A DNA stretch of 64,000 bases from Selaginella moellendorffii (GCF_000143415.4 NW_003314340.1:194385-258384); one strand, 5' to 3'. Counted from the first letter of the stretch, positions 30,610 to 41,828 are shown. A program made the numbers and translations. Notes: generated by a model from the sequence alone, not told the origin.

Positions 30610-32646
30610 TTACAAAGCTTCCATCAATATAACACACCATTGCTTCTCCTTCTCTCCTTCGCAAGCGTCGAAAACCTTGGCTATGGTGGTGCCAAGCTTC
30701 GCGTCTCTCAATCCCTGGAGAAGCATCCTTCTCGCAAATCTAATGGCCTCTTCCACACGCCCGTTCTGGGAAAGCGCGCTCACGATCACGCTCCAGGACA
30801 CAGCGTTCTTCACCGCGATCTTGTCGAAAGCCTCTCTCGCCTCCGCGCAGCAGCCACAGCTCCCATACATCTGGACGAGCGAGTTCCCGACGATGACGTT
30901 CGTATCGAGCTTCTTCTCCACGGCCTGGACGTGGATTTCTTTCCCCCGATCCAAGTCCCTGATGTTCGAGCAGGCCGCTAGAACAGCGACGTAAGTCACC
31001 TCGTTGGCTCTCGTCCCCGTCTCCTCCATCTTCCGGAACAGATCGATCGCCTCTCGAGCGCTGTCGTTGCGAGCACACGCCGTGATCATCGTCGTCCATG
31101 TCACGACGTTCTTCCTCCGGATCCCCTCGAAAACTCTCCTGGCATCGCCCAAGCTTCCACACCTCCCGTAAGAAGTGATGAGCGAGTTTGCGACGTCGGC
31201 GGAGCTGCTGCTGTATCCCAGATAGTAAGCTCGCCGGTCGAGCGAATTCACCTCCGGGAGGCTCGAGCAGGCACCGAGAGCCGCGGCTAGAGCGACGTGA
31301 TCCAGCTTGATACCTTCCAAGTCCATTCTCCGGAAGATCACCAGTGCCTGCTTGAGCTGGCCGTGCCGAGAGAACGCCGAGAGCATGCTCGTCCAGAAGA
31401 GAAGACTATCGGATGGAGCTCTTTCGAAGACGGCCTTTGCGCTGTCGAGACTTCCACACTTGCTATACATGTTGATCAGCCCCGCCCCGATGCTTTCGCT
31501 GGATTCAAGCCCGCTCACGACGACGTGACCATGGATCTCTCGTCCGTCTTCGAGCAAACCAGCCTTGGCACACGCTGCTAGAGCCGAAACATACGTGATC
31601 TCGGTCCTCTCCACGCCTACAAATTCCATCTTCCAGTAGAGCTCGAGCGCCTTCTTCGTGTAGCCGTTCTGGGAGTAAGCCGCTACCATCGAGTTCCACA
31701 CCGCAGGGCTGCGGTGTTTCATCGAGTTGAAGACCCGCCTCGCGTCTTCCACGCTTCCACACTGCCCATACATGCTGATGAGCGAAGTTCCCACGGCGTT
31801 TAGATCCAGCCCGAGCTCCTGGAGCTTCTCGTGGAGATTCTTCCCTTCTTCCAGCCCCTGGATCTTGGAGCAAGCACCGAAGATGGTGGCGAAGGTGATC
31901 CTGTCGCCCTCGAGACCCTGCTCGAGCATCTCCACGTAGAGCTCCACTGCCTGCTTGAGATGCCCGAGCTGGGCATAAGCTCCGATGATGGAGTTCCATG
32001 AAACCACGTCCCTCTTCTCCATGGTGTCAAACACCCAGCGCGCGTACTGGATGTTGCCACACTTGCCGTAGAGCGCGATGAGAGAGTTCTCGATCTTGGC
32101 GTTGAGCTCTAGATCCAAATCCAGCACCGCGGAGTGGAGCTTCTCCCCTTCGGCCAGAGATTTCACCGCGCAGCACGCTCGCAGCAAGCTTATGATCGTC
32201 ACTTCGTCCGGCTTGGTCCCTTCCAGCTGCATCCACCGGAAGATCCCCAGCGCCTGCCAGGAATCCCCATTCTCTACGTAGGCTGCGATCATGATGCTCC
32301 ACGAGTAGAGATTCTTCTCGAGGATTCTGTCGAACACCGCGCGAGCGTCGTCCAAATGCCCGCATTTGCCATACATCTGGACTGTAAGATTTCCCAGAAA
32401 CGTGCCCTGGTCCTGCTCCCTCTCCCGGAGCTGGGAGTGGATGCGCTTACCTTGCGCGAGGTTCCTCGTCCGGCTACATTGCCGGAGAAGCTCCGAGTAG
32501 CGCGCGATCTCGATCTCGCTGAATTCCACATCCTCCGAGGCGGGGAGCGCAATCTCGTGCTGCTGCTGCTGCGCACGAATCGAATCGTAGAGGAATCCTC
32601 GGCGCTTGCCCTGGAAAACACCGGCATGGGGCACGAAATACGCCAT
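30610..32646 (-). CDS. Pentatricopeptide repeat protein PPR-2 (678 aa, no introns)
   Basis: RNA-binding helical-repeat protein, probably organellar. Repeats run from about residue 45 to the end in PLS order, e.g. NLYSWSIMIAAYVENGD, DVVSWNSIIGAYAQLG, NVVTWTTMITACARND and NAVSWSVIVSALSQNG. It lacks a full E domain and a DYW domain. It ends shortly after the last repeat (GEKEKQWCVILMEAL). The start MAYFVPHAGVFQGKRRGF is basic, compatible with an organelle-targeting peptide. The reading frame is uninterrupted. Confidence 0.9.
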   Translation of the reverse strand: MAYFVPHAGVFQGKRRGFLYDSIRAQQQQHEIALPASEDVEFSEIEIARYSELLRQCSRTRNLAQGKRIHSQLREREQDQGTFLGNLTVQMYGKCGHLDDARAVFDRILEKNLYSWSIMIAAYVENGDSWQALGIFRWMQLEGTKPDEVTIISLLRACCAVKSLAEGEKLHSAVLDLDLELNAKIENSLIALYGKCGNIQYARWVFDTMEKRDVVSWNSIIGAYAQLGHLKQAVELYVEMLEQGLEGDRITFATIFGACSKIQGLEEGKNLHEKLQELGLDLNAVGTSLISMYGQCGSVEDARRVFNSMKHRSPAVWNSMVAAYSQNGYTKKALELYWKMEFVGVERTEITYVSALAACAKAGLLEDGREIHGHVVVSGLESSESIGAGLINMYSKCGSLDSAKAVFERAPSDSLLFWTSMLSAFSRHGQLKQALVIFRRMDLEGIKLDHVALAAALGACSSLPEVNSLDRRAYYLGYSSSSADVANSLITSYGRCGSLGDARRVFEGIRRKNVVTWTTMITACARNDSAREAIDLFRKMEETGTRANEVTYVAVLAACSNIRDLDRGKEIHVQAVEKKLDTNVIVGNSLVQMYGSCGCCAEAREAFDKIAVKNAVSWSVIVSALSQNGRVEEAIRFARRMLLQGLRDAKLGTTIAKVFDACEGEKEKQWCVILMEAL

Positions 32647-32721
32647 AGCCGGGAAGAACCCTAAAAAATCTAATGTGACCGTTAAGTAAAGTCGTCAACT
32701 TTACCCCTCCACTTCAGTGCA

Positions 32722-33100
32722 CAGGTTTCTCTTCGATTTCTCCTCTCTTCCATGGCGCGCGTCGGCTCCACGGTGCTGGAGCCAGAGAAAATCGGTGGCC
32801 TAGACGGAGATGGTACGACAGTGATGATCTTCGCAGAAATCGACGTTCTGGCTGATAGAGCGAGAATCAGGCCAAAGGACAGGATAGAATCACCATATCC
32901 AGCGCGTTTTCCATGGCAAGGAGATCTCCAATTGCACACACGAAGTAGACGCGTGCCAAGGTCCAGCTGATCTGCCATGTTTTTACGGTGACTGGTGTTC
33001 TTAGCAGCGGATCGTTTGATGTTGTTCTTGCCGATTGGTTTTCTGTTGCCGAAGGGGCAACTCGACTACATGATCCACGAAGAATGCGAGGTAGAAATAC
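32722..33100 (+). pseudogene. Degraded copy of the 39771-40882 membrane-protein gene
   Basis: Pieces appear in the same order as the intact gene: TTCGATTTCTCCTCTC, GGCTCCACGGTGCTGGAGCCA, GACGATCTTCGCAGAAATCG, a match to its RIRPADRIEF coding region, GCGGATCGTTTGATGTT, and GACTACATGATCCACGAAGAA. Internal deletions and frameshifts abolish coding. Confidence 0.8.
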
Positions 33101-33160
33101 TGAGCATTCGGTACGCAGCCTAAGCATATAGGATATAATCCTTATATCAAGCAACAAGCT

Positions 33161-33510
33161 GTGAGTCCTGGCAGGGCAGCTTTCAGAGCTCCTAGGCCTA
33201 AGGCCCTAGGTCTGCGTGCATTATGTGTTCTAATGTGGAGTTGACCTTACTGCGGAAAAGCAAAGTTAATTTGCTCGTAGGCCAATGGTGGCGAATCGTA
33301 GATAGGAGACTTGAGAGAGTAGGATCTTGAGTTGCATAGAGTTGTCAAAAAAGTTTAGAAATAGTACTGAAATCTTACTGCATGAGTGTACGACCAATGG
33401 CTTTCCCCAAAAGGAAAAGATTGTACTCGTAATGGTTTGAAACGAATTGAAGGATTGTATCTACAAAAACAGCAAGCTCCCAGAAGTGCTGTGTGGGGCG
33501 AAAAAGAGCG
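33161..33510. other. Intergenic upstream of the decayed PPR-DYW copy
   Basis: No gene recognised. It could hold remnants of the missing first GKHKGK module, but I see no readable match. Confidence 0.5.
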
Positions 33511-35282
33511 ATGATCAAACTCTGGTTTGGGAAGCACAAAGGAAAAGCTTTGCAAGATGTTCCTAAGGATTACTTAGAATGGATGGCCAAAAAAATGAGT
33601 GGTGAAAGAATTGGAATGCTTGCTAAGCAGGTTTTGGATGGAGGACCCATTAACGCTGGAAGTTGTGTCGGGCAGTCTTCTCCAATCTCTTGGATTTTCC
33701 TTCTTGGGCGCTACTCGGAGAAGCTCGAGATGGCGAGGAAGATCTTCAGGATGATGCCTGCTCTCGATCGCACCTCCGCCACAATGATGCTGTCCATATT
33801 CGCCCGTCACGAGTGCATAGAGGAGGCCAGGGATTTGTTCGACAAAATGCCAGAGAGGGACCCCATTTCTTGGAATGCAATAGTGGCTGTTACGCGACGG
33901 CACATTCTCCGACTGAGGCTCTGGGGATTTTCAATCTGGCACCGCAGTGGAGCAGGAATGCTTGCATTTCGATGATGGATGTATTCACAGAAGAGTATAT
34001 GATCCCAGATGCCAAAGATCTGTTCGATTCGATGCAGCAGCAGGACGTCGTGTCGTGGACAAAGCTCTTAGGTGTTTATGCGCGATCAGGAGATATGAAC
34101 AAAGCTGTCAGTGCGTTCAATCTCATGCCAGCAAGGGATGCTGTCGCGTCGACTGTGCTGCTGCGAGGATTCGTGGAGCTCAACATGATCAGCGAAGCGG
34201 AAGGCGTCTTCCAGGCGATGCCGGAGAAAGACATCCATGCACACACAGTTCTCGTTATGGCTTCTGCTGAGGTGGGAGCGGCTACTAGCTTGCAAATGGA
34301 GGAGGCCAGCAAGGCGGTCCTCATGGAAAAGGATCCTATAGCGTGGAATGCGTTGATTGCAGCAAATACTAGGCAAGGGGATCTGCGGTATGCGCTGAAG
34401 CTGTTCGAGTCTATGCAGCTCTATGGCGTAAATCCAGATGGTGCAACCATGATATGTCTTCTGCAGACTTGCAGCCACAGACTTGATGTGCAAACTGGGC
34501 GTGAAGTTTTCAGAAGAATGGGTTCGGACTTTGCCATTCCAGCAGAAAGAAAGCACTACTGCTGCATGGTTGATTTGCTCGCAAGAGCTGGCCATCTGGA
34601 TGACGCCGAGGAATTGGTTTGTGCGATGCCATTTATTCCCTCTGCTGCAGAATGGAACGCTCTTCTAGGGGCATGCAGAAGCCAGGGCGATGGAAACGTA
34701 CGGAGAGCAGAAAGAGTAGCGAAGAAAGCAATGGAGTTAAACAACGAGGCTTCCTACGTCCTTATGGGAAACATCTACTCGGGCAGCAAGAATGACCAGG
34801 TAGATATTGATATGGCTCTGGAATCTCTCAGGGAGAAAATGAGAGAACAAGGTCTAACGAGAAAGCCTGCAATAAGCGTTGTCACTGTCGGGAAGGAAAC
34901 TCATAGGCTTATGGTGGACGACAAGAGTCACCCCAATATCCAAGAAATCAACGCAGAATTGGCAACGTTAACCAGACTACTTAAAAATGAAGGGTATGTT
35001 CCCAGAATTGATCTTGTATTCAGTGGGAAGGAAGAGGTTCTCGCGGAAATGGCTCTGGCCAAGCACAGCGAGAAATTGGCTTTAGCCTGTGGCATCCTTT
35101 ACTCCAAGGAAGCAGCAGGGGCGCACATCAGGATTAAAAACAACCTTCGGATGTGTGGAGATTGCCATCAGATGATGTGTCTTGCTAGCAAGATTTATGA
35201 TGGGAGGAAAATTACTGTGAAGGATGCTAGCCGAGTCCATTGTTTTGAACAAGGCGTTTGTTCCTGCGAGAACAACTGGTGA
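33511..35282 (+). pseudogene. PPR-DYW protein with one N-terminal GKHKGK module, frameshifted copy
   Basis: Upstream member of a tandem pair. From ATG 33511 it reads WFGKHKGKALQDVPKDYLEW, a DUF3820-like module, then PPR repeats. Near 33888 the frame breaks. Restoring one base would rejoin the downstream frame, which runs through PPR repeats, E domains and a DYW-type deaminase domain (HSEKLA for the HxE site, CGDCH for CxxC) to 35282. Compared with the neighbour at 35389-37644 it lacks the first module, about 100 residues of early PPR repeats, and the terminal DYW triplet (ends CSCENNW). Either a pseudogene or, if the frameshift is a sequence error, a shortened paralogue. Confidence 0.8.
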
Positions 35283-35388
35283 ATCAACAAGAGAGTAAAT
35301 ATAAAGAAAAGATAAATAATGTTTTTTTACTTCTAATATAACAAAAAACGAATTTATTTTTGTGTTCCTAATACGATTCTATTGGGGC

Positions 35389-37644
35389 ATGTCTCATCGT
35401 GTGGTCTCAGAGACTATCGTCCCCTTCGGTAAGCACAAAGGTAAGTCGCTCATAGATGTTGAGGAGAAGTATCTTAAATGGATGGCACAAGCATTTCCAC
35501 CGACTTCCAAATGGGCGAAACTTGCAAAGCTGGCCCTAGATCATCATCGTCAAACTTCTTCAAGCAATAAACTAGGAGATGTGGTCCTCCAATTTGGGAA
35601 GCACAAAGGGAAGGCACTGAAAGAGGTTCCCAAGTCGTACTTAAGCTGGATGGCTATCAAGATGGCTGGTGAGAATGTGGGGGTTACGGCGCAAAGATTT
35701 CTTGATGGATGCAACATGGACATCATCCCTGATTTGGCTCCAGATGAGAGACAACAAATGTTCCGTTCTACTGGTTTGATCCAGAAGATGGGGTCTACTG
35801 GTGAAGTGAAACAAGCCAAAGCTTTGTTTGATGATATGCCTCGAACAGATGCAGCAGCCTGGAATGCCATGATCACTTGTTATGGCCAGAATGGATACAT
35901 TGCAGAAGCAAAGGAGTGTTTTGATGCAATGCCCTGTGACAAAACCAAGTTTTCATGGTTTGCACTATTTGGGGCTTATCATCGCAAAGATTTGGTGGAG
36001 GAAGCAACTGAACTGTTTCACCAGATGCCACGGAGAGACCAAATGGTATGGATCACTCTGCTTCGGCTTCATTCACAGAAGCTTGACATGTTGAAAAAGA
36101 TCTTCCAGATTATGCCGTTTCACGATTTAACGTCGTCTACTTTGATTCTGAGCGCTTATTCCAGCCACGAATACTTTGAAGAAGCTAAAAATTTGTTCGA
36201 CAAAATGCCAGAAAGAGATTCGGTATCTTGGAATGCAATGCTTGCAGCATATGCCAATTCAGGGCATGGTTCTGAAGCACATGAGCTGTTCAAACTGGCC
36301 CCGCACTGGAACAGAAGCATTTGCCTTTCTATAATAAAGGTCTACGCAGAAGACTACATGCTTCAAAATGCAGAGAGCTTGTTCCACTCAATGCTGCAGT
36401 GCGACATAGTCTCATGGACCAAGTTCATGGATGTTTGTGCTCGATGTGGTGATATGGAGAAAGCAAATGAAGTCTTCAGATTAATGCCTGCCACAGACAT
36501 TGTAGCATGGACAGTGATGCTGGGAGGTTATGCCGGACGGAACATGCTGAATGAAGCAAAGCTAATCTTTGAGGAAATGCCTGAGAAGGACACGCATGCC
36601 TATACTATATTCCTCATGGCCTGTGCTGAAGAAAGTGGGAATGTGAAGGAGAAGGATATGGAAGCCTTCATGGATATGGCTGAAGCGGATACAGTTGCGT
36701 GGAATTCTCTGCTTGCAGCAAATGCCAGGGATGGCCAGTTGCAACTTGTAGCGAAAGTGTTCGAGTCAATGCAGTTACAGGGCGCAAGTGCAGACAGTAT
36801 TTCCTTCGTGTGCATCCTACAAGCTTGTAGTCACAATGCCAAGGTGCAATTGGGGCGCGATTTCTTCAGAAGTATGGGTTTGGATTACGGCATTGGAGCG
36901 GAAAGGAAACACTATTGCTGCATGGTTGACTTGCTTGCCAGATCTGGGCATTTGGACGATGCAGAAGAATTGATATCCAGCATGCCTTTTCATCCTTCGG
37001 CTGCGGAATGGAATGCTCTTCTAGGTGCATGCAGGAACCAGAAGAAAGAAGGCTCAGATCGAGCGGAAAGAGCAGCAAAACATCTAATGGAGCTCAGAAA
37101 TGAGGCATCTTATGTGCTCTTAGGCAATGTCTATGCAAATAGGCGTGTTGACTTGGTTGACTGCAATTCCCACCCAGTCAACGTAGACATGGCTCTTGAG
37201 TCTTTGAGGGAGAGCATGAGACAACGGGGTTTTAGGAGGAAACCAGGCATAAGTACCGTCAACTTTGGTAAAGGGACATACACTTTTGTGGTTGGTGATA
37301 ATCACCCTGAGATTAATGCAGAGCTTGAAAGGTTGACCGGGCTGTTAAGAGCAGCGGGTTATAAGCCAAAGACTGAAGTTTCGTTTTGTGGTGGTGATCA
37401 GAAAGAGAAAGAAGAGCTCCTTTGTCAACATAGTGAAAAACTAGCACTTGCATTTGGGCTGCTGTCCACTCAAGAAGGGGGGGATGAAATTATACGGATA
37501 ACAAAGAACTTGAGAATGTGTTATGACTGCCATGATGCTACTAGGGTGATATCTGGATTGGTGAAAAGAAAGATCGTTGTGAAAGATGCTAATAGGTTGC
37601 ATAGATTTGAGAATGGCATGTGCTCCTGTGGTGATTTTTGGTAA
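35389..37644 (+). CDS. PPR-DYW RNA-editing-type protein with two N-terminal DUF3820-like modules (751 aa)
   Basis: DYW-class PPR proteins select and deaminate specific cytidines in organelle transcripts (established for the family). The intact frame starts MSHRVVSETIVPFGKHKGKS. Two modules of the pattern FGKHKGK-x-L-x-x-V-x-x-x-YL-x-WMA lie at about residues 11-52 and 66-108. This resembles DUF3820, otherwise met in bacterial proteins and next to exonuclease domains. PPR repeats follow from about 130 (DAAAWNAMITCYGQNGY, DSVSWNAMLAAYANSGH), then E1/E2 (HYCCMVDLLARSGHLDDAEE) and a DYW domain with the zinc and catalytic residues in CQHSEKLA and CYDCH, ending CSCGDFW. The start is chosen at the first ATG; the frame is open upstream only via a GTG. 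Confidence 0.88.
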   Translation: MSHRVVSETIVPFGKHKGKSLIDVEEKYLKWMAQAFPPTSKWAKLAKLALDHHRQTSSSNKLGDVVLQFGKHKGKALKEVPKSYLSWMAIKMAGENVGVTAQRFLDGCNMDIIPDLAPDERQQMFRSTGLIQKMGSTGEVKQAKALFDDMPRTDAAAWNAMITCYGQNGYIAEAKECFDAMPCDKTKFSWFALFGAYHRKDLVEEATELFHQMPRRDQMVWITLLRLHSQKLDMLKKIFQIMPFHDLTSSTLILSAYSSHEYFEEAKNLFDKMPERDSVSWNAMLAAYANSGHGSEAHELFKLAPHWNRSICLSIIKVYAEDYMLQNAESLFHSMLQCDIVSWTKFMDVCARCGDMEKANEVFRLMPATDIVAWTVMLGGYAGRNMLNEAKLIFEEMPEKDTHAYTIFLMACAEESGNVKEKDMEAFMDMAEADTVAWNSLLAANARDGQLQLVAKVFESMQLQGASADSISFVCILQACSHNAKVQLGRDFFRSMGLDYGIGAERKHYCCMVDLLARSGHLDDAEELISSMPFHPSAAEWNALLGACRNQKKEGSDRAERAAKHLMELRNEASYVLLGNVYANRRVDLVDCNSHPVNVDMALESLRESMRQRGFRRKPGISTVNFGKGTYTFVVGDNHPEINAELERLTGLLRAAGYKPKTEVSFCGGDQKEKEELLCQHSEKLALAFGLLSTQEGGDEIIRITKNLRMCYDCHDATRVISGLVKRKIVVKDANRLHRFENGMCSCGDFW

Positions 37645-37675
37645 TTGACAACCAGTCACTTACAGAGGCCAGTAC

Positions 37676-37749
37676 TGTCTGAACCCAGGTTCGAACTGGG
37701 GACCTCTAGTGTGTGAGACTAGTGTGATAACCAACTACACCATCCAGAC
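37676..37749 (-). tRNA. tRNA-Val (anticodon CAC)
   Basis: The minus strand folds as a full cloverleaf of 74 nt: acceptor GTCTGGA pairs with TTCAGAC, a D arm with TGGTGTAGTTGG (A box), anticodon stem CTAGT/ACTAG with loop CTCACAC (anticodon CAC), and a T arm with GTTCGAACC (B box). It lacks an encoded CCA and an intron. No T-run terminator is obvious within the next 40 bp. It lies 31 bp after the PPR-DYW stop codon, on the opposite strand. Confidence 0.93.
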
Positions 37750-39468
37750 ATGTACAATTAATCAATAAATAATTGTTAAAATTTTTAACAAACTTAAGTA
37801 GTTCTATAGAAGCATATTATTTGAATAAATTCATTTCTCCTACTTAACAATACTAAAATATTTGTGCACTATGCAAACCCACTTAATTTGCTTTGTAAAA
37901 GTAATATTTTATTGTTTTTGTTATTAATGCTATCTAGAATATTAAAAATATAATAGAATTGTGTATTTTTATAACTAAAAAATATTATGAAATAGATAAT
38001 TTATTAAATATATCCAAGAATTTTATATATACCCTAAAATTGATAATATAATTTATTCTAAACTATTAAGTTTTTATTTCAAGCATATAATAATTCAAAA
38101 ATATAAATAATTTTTAAATATAAACAACTATCCTATAATATGCAGTATGCTCTCTAAAGACCATGTTATATTAGTGATAAGTAAGAAATATTACTATTAA
38201 ATTTTAATTAATAGCAAAACCATTACGAATATCTTAAAATATACTAACATAATTAACTATTTAATAGAAGTGAATTTATTTTTTCATATACAGTGATAGT
38301 AACCAAATTCTTTATATTTTTTATTAAAATAATTTTTGATTTAGAAAAATTATATAAGGAATAGAATATATAAGTATATTCTAGGATATTAATTAAATGA
38401 TTGTGACTTTCCACAATTATACATTTTTACTTTTTTATAATTTTTACTTCACTTTAATAATAACAAATAAAATATATTAAACTATCCAATATTGTAGTTG
38501 TCAATCTTTTAGATCTTTATAGACCGCTAAAAAGATTTATCCACCTACATAAATTCTAAACCTTAAATTTAATTTATTAAACTTATGAAAAGAATATTAT
38601 TGAGCTTTAGAATTTTACATTCAATTTTTTTCTATAATCAATGTCTGAAATTTCATTTACTGAAATATAAATAAATTCTTTCTTTGGCATAATACCAAAA
38701 TAAATCCATCTTTAATAAGAAAATAATGTAATTTTTATAATAATTTTTACATTTAATATAAATATTTACTTTAATAAAAATTATATATTTTTTATAGTTT
38801 AAATAATTAATAGGTTAAGGTATTTTAAGTTATATAAAAATGATTAAATTTTTATTAGAGATTGTTTTTCTTAATACATAATTTTAAGATTAAATTTACT
38901 TTATATGTATAATAATTTTTATATTATATGCAAAAATGATTGGTTTACTTTCAAAACTAAAATGGGAGTATAACAAAAACCTTAGATAAGCAAACAAGCA
39001 AATAAAAATTACAAATAAATGAAATTCATAAATGACATGCAGAAGGGTATAGAGATAACAAACAAAAAAATGAATGCAATAGTTGTAAAATAAAACAAAA
39101 ACCTCATATTATATTATTGTCAAATAAACATAGAGAAAATAAATCTAAATAGTGTTTAATGAAAAGCACTTTAACCAAATATTATTGTGCCATAGTTCAA
39201 AATGTTTTATAATTTAAAAGAAACTAAAAGATATGAGTGTCTCCCTCTAATTTAAAGTATAGTATTACAAGTAATTTCATAATTAAAACGTCCAAAATTA
39301 CTAAAAAAGAAAAAGAAAAGAAAATGTGCATCTACCACCAATTAATTTACTATATTAGAAAAATTAACAGAGAAATTTTAAAAGCGAAAAATCACAATTG
39401 TTAGATTGACATATATCCTAGAATATACCTAGAGATTTTTAATATATTCCCAAAAATAAAATACTAAC
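37750..39468. other. AT-rich intergenic stretch
   Basis: Very AT-rich, stop-filled in all frames, with no recognisable gene or element ends. Confidence 0.7.
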
Positions 39469-39641
39469 TGTGAGGGCCAAGTGTACGGCTACGATGCCGT
39501 ATACTAATATTAACGTAATGGGATTTTAGTAGCCGTCGGATTAGTTTCAATCTGGACCATTCGCTCTTGTATAAGTTAGAGTTTTTGGGTTAATTGATAT
39601 GCACATTTCTATATTCTTTTTTTATATTCCATACATTCACA
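39469..39641 (+). repeat. Solo LTR of the gypsy element C family
   Basis: Starts TGTGAGGGCCAAGTGTACGG and ends ATACATTCACA, matching the element C LTR over its full length but in the opposite orientation. No internal sequence adjoins it. Flanks (CTAAC, TAATG) show no convincing target duplication. Confidence 0.85.
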
Positions 39642-39770
39642 TAATGAAAAGCTTAAATAAACACATTTTTCTAAAATAAAACTCCAGTAAAAATGTTATT
39701 AAAAAGGAAGAACCCGACCGTTATAGCAAACCCTGATCTTAGGGTTCATCCGAGCAGTGGATCCGCGACG

Positions 39771-40882
39771 ATGAGCAGTGGGCGCGGCAGCTACTTCCCG
39801 AAATGCAGGAAGGACGCGCAATGCAAGTGCTCGATGTGTGTGGATAGCTTGAATGCTACTCGAGATCTTCGCCCCAGCGGCTCCTCTTCTAGGCGAGGAA
39901 TGCTTGGGCCTCTCAGAAATGCCCTCAGCAGAGCATTTGGATCCCCTCTTCCTTCACCTGGAGATCAAAGGTTTAGTAACCCCTCTCTCTTCGATTTCTC
40001 CTCTCCGAGTGTTTCTTCCACGGCGCGCGGCGGCTCCGCGGTCCTGGAGCCAGTCTTTGAAGAGATTGCGGCAGAGAAATCGGTGGCCTCCTCGAAGAGG
40101 GATTCCTTCCCCAGATCTAGACGGAGATGGCTCCTCTGGGTGTTAGCGGTGGCCACGGCAGTGACGATCTTCGCAGAAATCGTTGCGCCGGTGATCCTGG
40201 CTCGCCAATTTCGAGCCCATCTCAGCCCTGGAGCAGTGATCGAAATGGCCACCGCGTCGAGAGCTAGAATCAGGCCCGCGGACAGGATAGAATTCCTCCA
40301 GCACAGGATCCAGCGCGTGTTTCGTGGCAAGGAGATCTCCAATTGCACAGGGAGCTCCACGAAGTGGACGCTTGCCGAGGTAGACCTCCCTCCTCTCCTT
40401 TTGGAAAACTCTTTTGATCTGCGATGCTTCCACAGGATGGAGCATTGATCCACTCGAGATGCCGCCTCTACTCGTCCCCCGCGGAAGAGCTCTCCATCTG
40501 GGGGTACCCGATCGTCACAGCCGGTGTTCTTGGCAGGAGACCCGCGGATCGTTTGATGTTTGTTCTTGCCGGCCGAGTGATCGAGGTACTGCTTTGCTTC
40601 CTTTCCTTCTTTTATGATCGATCCATGGTTTTCTCATGCCAGTGGAAGGAGGGACAACTTGACTACACGATCCACGAAGAAGGCGAGTGGTGGAACCACC
40701 ATCGCTGGGCAGCCTCGGTGATCCATCTCGACAACAACACTTGGATCGCGCAGTACAGCGCTGGAAGCATTGATGCGTGGAGTTTTCTTGCGGGCGCTGG
40801 TTACATGACAAAGAGGATCGTCAATTCCTGTTTAAAGTATCGCTTCACATTTCCTTCCACTGTATTGACAATTCCAACGTAG
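39771..40882 (+). CDS. Uncharacterised membrane protein, three exons
   Basis: Exons 39771-40379, 40436-40585 and 40643-40882 join in frame to 332 residues. The N-terminus has a cysteine cluster, YFPKCRKDAQCKCSMCVDSLNATRDL, resembling a conserved plant protein family that I cannot name with certainty. Then a Ser-rich stretch precedes a basic-flanked transmembrane helix (WLLWVLAVATAVTIFAEIVAPVIL, about residues 120-145). The C-terminal half is Trp-rich (WGYPIVTAGVL, EGEWWNHHRWAASVIHLD, YSAGSIDAWSFLAGAGYM). The second intron (57 nt) has no stop, so its retention would add 19 residues. Three broken copies lie at 32.7, 47.3 and 50.2 kb. Confidence 0.75.
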
Positions 40883-41424
40883 AAGATTTTACACCCTTGT
40901 AAAGTTGACGTTAAGTTCTCTTATCAAATCTCGTTTCATATCAATATCAATATATGAACAATATCAATATCAATGTTTCTATCCCTGCTTCTTGCTCCAG
41001 TGCTTGAGTTATGTCCTTCGCTCCAGCAATTCTCTGGAGCAAATCACCCACAAGATTTCATCGCTTGTAGAAAGAAAGAAATTTAATGTCCTAGCTTAGG
41101 AGAAGTTTAGGGCAAATGCAAAAAATGAACGAAACTTAAAAAAGAAAATGGCTGATTAAGTTTAACAGTTACACTTAGAAAATAAAAAACATTTCATACT
41201 TAAATTAAAATATACAATCTAGAACATAGTCTCGGATTCTAATTTCTTCACTACAAATCTGGGAGGTGAAGCTTCTCCTCGATAGGACCAAAGAGATTGA
41301 GTCGAAAATGTTTTGTGACACAAATAGAAACATGGTTGCCTTGTTTTAATCTCGTTTTAGAACTTCAAGTTTTTCCATAGAAACTTTCGGACTATCAATT
41401 CAACAGCCTGATCTCCTCTGGCGG
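40883..41424. other. Intergenic left of the inverted duplication
   Basis: Contains the 3' end of the membrane-protein gene with a short ATATCAATATCAAT repeat near 40940-40975. No other gene recognised. Confidence 0.5.
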
Positions 41425-41570
41425 CGATGCCATTCGTGCCCGACGATGTGGCGCTGGGGGCGTGCTGGACGCAGAGTGATGTGAGGTGAGGGGAGAGTGT
41501 GGGGGTTTGGTGCTGGAGCCCATCCAGGTAATTGACGAAAACAGCAACACTCCTGTCTCCAATCTATCAT
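41425..41570 (+). repeat. Direct repeat R1, abutting the left arm
   Basis: Runs from GATGCCATTCGTGCC to TCTCCAATCTATCA. A same-orientation copy (R2) lies at 46558-46728, on the other side of the left arm. In R2 this sequence is the upstream region of the hevein-like pseudogene. R1 and R2 differ by several indels. Confidence 0.85.
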
Positions 41571-41828
41571 GCTAAAAGAAATCAAACCTCACTTTTAGCT
41601 TGCTCAGCCCATCCACGTGGACAGCCAAATCACTTTTAAGTATATGTGAAGTGCACTTCAAAACAATGTTCAAATGTCAAGAAACTGATTCCAGTTTGGT
41701 CATAAAGTAATGTCCTTCCTGAATCATATACATAGTAGATATGTAATTGTGACAGTAGAGAGACAAAACTGTGGTCAAGGTTCAAGAAGTGTAGTTTTTT
41801 AACGGCTATCCATTGTAGCTTTTATTTC

